From contig JAJPKI010000222.1 in the NCBI GenBank assembly GCA_021323835.1, positions 1 to 7,137 of the forward strand: a stretch of 7,137 nt of DNA. Reading direction: 5' to 3'. Shown piece after piece: positions 6,101 to 7,137 of this stretch. The position numbers and the translations under genes are program-made. The DNA comes from Verrucomicrobiota bacterium (GTDB taxonomy: Bacteria; Verrucomicrobiota; Verrucomicrobiia; Limisphaerales; UBA11358). The notes under the pieces are model-generated. The model worked only from the letters and a program-made list of their open reading frames with translations, did not search any database and was not told the DNA's origin. How positions within the stretch are numbered: the first letter of the stretch is position 1; every line of letters begins with the position of its first letter.

Positions 6101-6399
6101 GAAAAATTTTTGGCGCATCCGCCGGCAGCGTTCAAGAGTTGCCGATGGGCAGCGTCACCGTCAACGCGCAGGGTGAAATCGTCACCACGACCGTTTCGTC
6201 GGGTTACTCGCGCTCGCTGCTGACGGACATCGGCCGCGAAGTGCTCGTCATTTTCCGCGAAGCGAAACAGGCGCAGTTGCCGCTCGCCGAAATCAGCATC
6301 AATTTTGCCAGCCTGCGCGTGACTGCCCGCGAATTGCGCGGCGGCGCGATTATTTTCCTGTTGCCGCAATCGTCATTGATGCCGTCGCTAAAAAAATAA
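6088..6399 (+). CDS. Small protein with minimal roadblock-like fold
   Basis: A 103-residue protein of no family I can name for certain. After a short basic start (MGLLRKIFG) come a strand pair GSVTVNAQGEIVTTTVSS (21-38) with a turn at Gln-Gly, a long helix (about 42-62, SRSLLTDIGREVLVIFREAK), and hydrophobic strands EISINFASLRVTA (68-80) and GGAIIFLLP (85-93). This is the core order of a roadblock/LC7 domain without its first helix and with little or no last helix, so I infer a roadblock-like partner that may act as a dimer. There is no signal peptide or true membrane helix. Its ATG (6088) lies inside the end of the response-regulator gene, overlapping it by 13 bases, which points to translational coupling and a shared complex. 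No Shine-Dalgarno motif is seen. That it is a real gene is well supported by the tight operon; the fold assignment is only moderate. Confidence 0.82.
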   Translation: MGLLRKIFGASAGSVQELPMGSVTVNAQGEIVTTTVSSGYSRSLLTDIGREVLVIFREAKQAQLPLAEISINFASLRVTARELRGGAIIFLLPQSSLMPSLKK

Positions 6400-6405
6400 C
6401 GTGTT

Positions 6406-6792
6406 ATGAAACTCAAAGAATTGAACAAACTCGTCACGCAAATCGAGACGCACATCGAATGCTGGAAACAGTTCAATCATTTTATCGAGGTCGGCCGCTC
6501 GAAAAAATTCGGGGCCGCCGATGAAAATCATTTCCTCGAAATCAAAAGCGTCATCGTGCAGGAATTGGAATTGATTTTTGCGTCCATCGAAGTGCCCTCG
6601 CCCTCGCGCGATGAAGTTCACGGCCTGCTTGCCAACACGCCGTCGTTGCGCGCGTTGAGCGACATGAACGAAGGCATGTTGCGCGGGCTTGAAGGCCAAT
6701 GGCACAAGATTTACATCGGCTGGCATGCGATTTTGGGACAACTCAAAGTTAAACAGCGCCAGGAAGAATCAAAATCGTTCTGGGGAAAATAA
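6406..6792 (+). CDS. Conserved-looking all-helical protein of unknown function
   Basis: A 128-residue, largely alpha-helical soluble protein that I do not recognise. Helix-like segments are about 2-30 (LKELNKLVTQIETHIECWKQ and on), 40-61 (ENHFLEIKSVIVQELELIFAS), 67-95, and 97-122 with several aromatic residues (QWHKIYIGWHAIL). A short SPSRDE turn near 65-70 breaks the chain. The C-terminus is charged and ends in FWGK. There is no signal peptide, membrane segment, Cys cluster or nucleotide-binding motif. It starts 6 bases after the previous stop and ends 6 bases before uppP, so it is in the same operon as the response regulator and the small roadblock-like protein. A structural or adaptor role in that module is a guess from position only. 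Confidence 0.8.
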   Translation: MKLKELNKLVTQIETHIECWKQFNHFIEVGRSKKFGAADENHFLEIKSVIVQELELIFASIEVPSPSRDEVHGLLANTPSLRALSDMNEGMLRGLEGQWHKIYIGWHAILGQLKVKQRQEESKSFWGK

Positions 6793-6798
6793 TTTTTC

Positions 6799-7137
6799 AT
6801 GCACGACTGGCTCATCGTTACGATTCTCGGTATCGTCGAAGGCATCACCGAATTCATTCCGGTTTCATCCACCGGCCACTTGCTGCTGACGGAGCATTTG
6901 CTCGGGGTCAGCGAAAGCGATTTGTTTAACATTGTTATTCAATGCGGCGCGGTCGTCGCCGTATTGCCGCTGTTTCAAAACCGCCTGCACAAATTCTTTT
7001 TTGAATTGCGTGACCGCGAGACGCAAAATTATTTGTTAAAAATTATCGTCGCGTTTTTTATCACCGGCGCCGCGGGATTTGTGCTCGATAAAAAAGGATT
7101 CAAGCTGCCGGAAAATCCCGCGCCGATTGCATGGGCG
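6799..7137 (+). CDS. uppP: Undecaprenyl-diphosphatase, 3'-truncated by window end
   Basis: An integral membrane phosphatase (BacA/UppP family) that dephosphorylates undecaprenyl diphosphate to recycle the lipid carrier for peptidoglycan and other envelope polymers; extra copies give bacitracin resistance. The visible 113 codons begin MHDWLIVTILGIVEGITEF. The first conserved motif is at 14-28: Glu14 and Glu18 match the (E/Q)xxxE catalytic pair of E. coli (Glu17, Glu21), and PVSSTGHL supplies Ser24 and His27. FNIVIQCGAVVAVLPLF (43-59) is the usual second membrane segment, and a third lies near 82-95. The PGxSRSxxT motif would lie beyond the window. The frame is open to the last base, so the gene is cut by the window edge and not visibly broken. 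The ATG is 6 bases after the previous stop; a weak GGGGA (6782-6786) lies rather far upstream. It probably shares the transcript of the response-regulator operon. Confidence 0.96.
   Translation, partial: MHDWLIVTILGIVEGITEFIPVSSTGHLLLTEHLLGVSESDLFNIVIQCGAVVAVLPLFQNRLHKFFFELRDRETQNYLLKIIVAFFITGAAGFVLDKKGFKLPENPAPIAWA

Overview
The window looks like chromosomal DNA of a free-living bacterium. My best guess is the Verrucomicrobiota (Pedosphaera/Limisphaera-like). That rests on gene content (a small secreted EF-hand protein, a SMUG1-type glycosylase, an MglA/roadblock cluster with a DUF4388 response regulator) and on starts that lack Shine-Dalgarno motifs. It is an inference, not a database result. 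No rRNA, tRNA, CRISPR array, insertion sequence or phage gene is visible.

Layout. At the left edge is the 3' part of a coiled-coil LysM protein on + (to 533). A strong bidirectional hairpin terminator (555-587) separates it from a convergent gene for a secreted one-EF-hand protein (604-912, -). Divergent from that is a SMUG1-family uracil-DNA glycosylase (1004-1768, +). Next comes a compact three-gene - strand operon, transcribed from 4806 down to 1802: a 632-residue proline-rich scaffold with a duplicated domain and a C-terminal roadblock-like domain, an MglA-type small GTPase, and a stand-alone roadblock/LC7 (MglB-like) protein. A 223-base divergent intergenic region (4807-5029) leads to a + strand operon: a response regulator (REC + DUF4388 + probable degenerate roadblock domain), a 103-residue protein that looks like a minimal roadblock fold, an all-helical 128-residue protein of unknown function, and the 5' part of undecaprenyl-diphosphatase (uppP), cut off by the window end.

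How the genes fit together. The two divergent operons seem to encode one module built round a single MglA-like GTPase. It has up to four roadblock-type partners: one clear, three inferred from strand/helix pattern. It also has a phospho-receiver that could feed a signal into the module and a long Pro-rich protein that could act as scaffold. In Myxococcus and Thermus, MglA with the roadblock protein MglB sets cell polarity and controls pili or gliding. Here the parts list is larger and differently fused, and it is followed within 6 bases by a cell-wall lipid-carrier recycling gene. This module is the most interesting item in the window. The repair gene, the EF-hand gene and the LysM gene appear to be unrelated neighbours.
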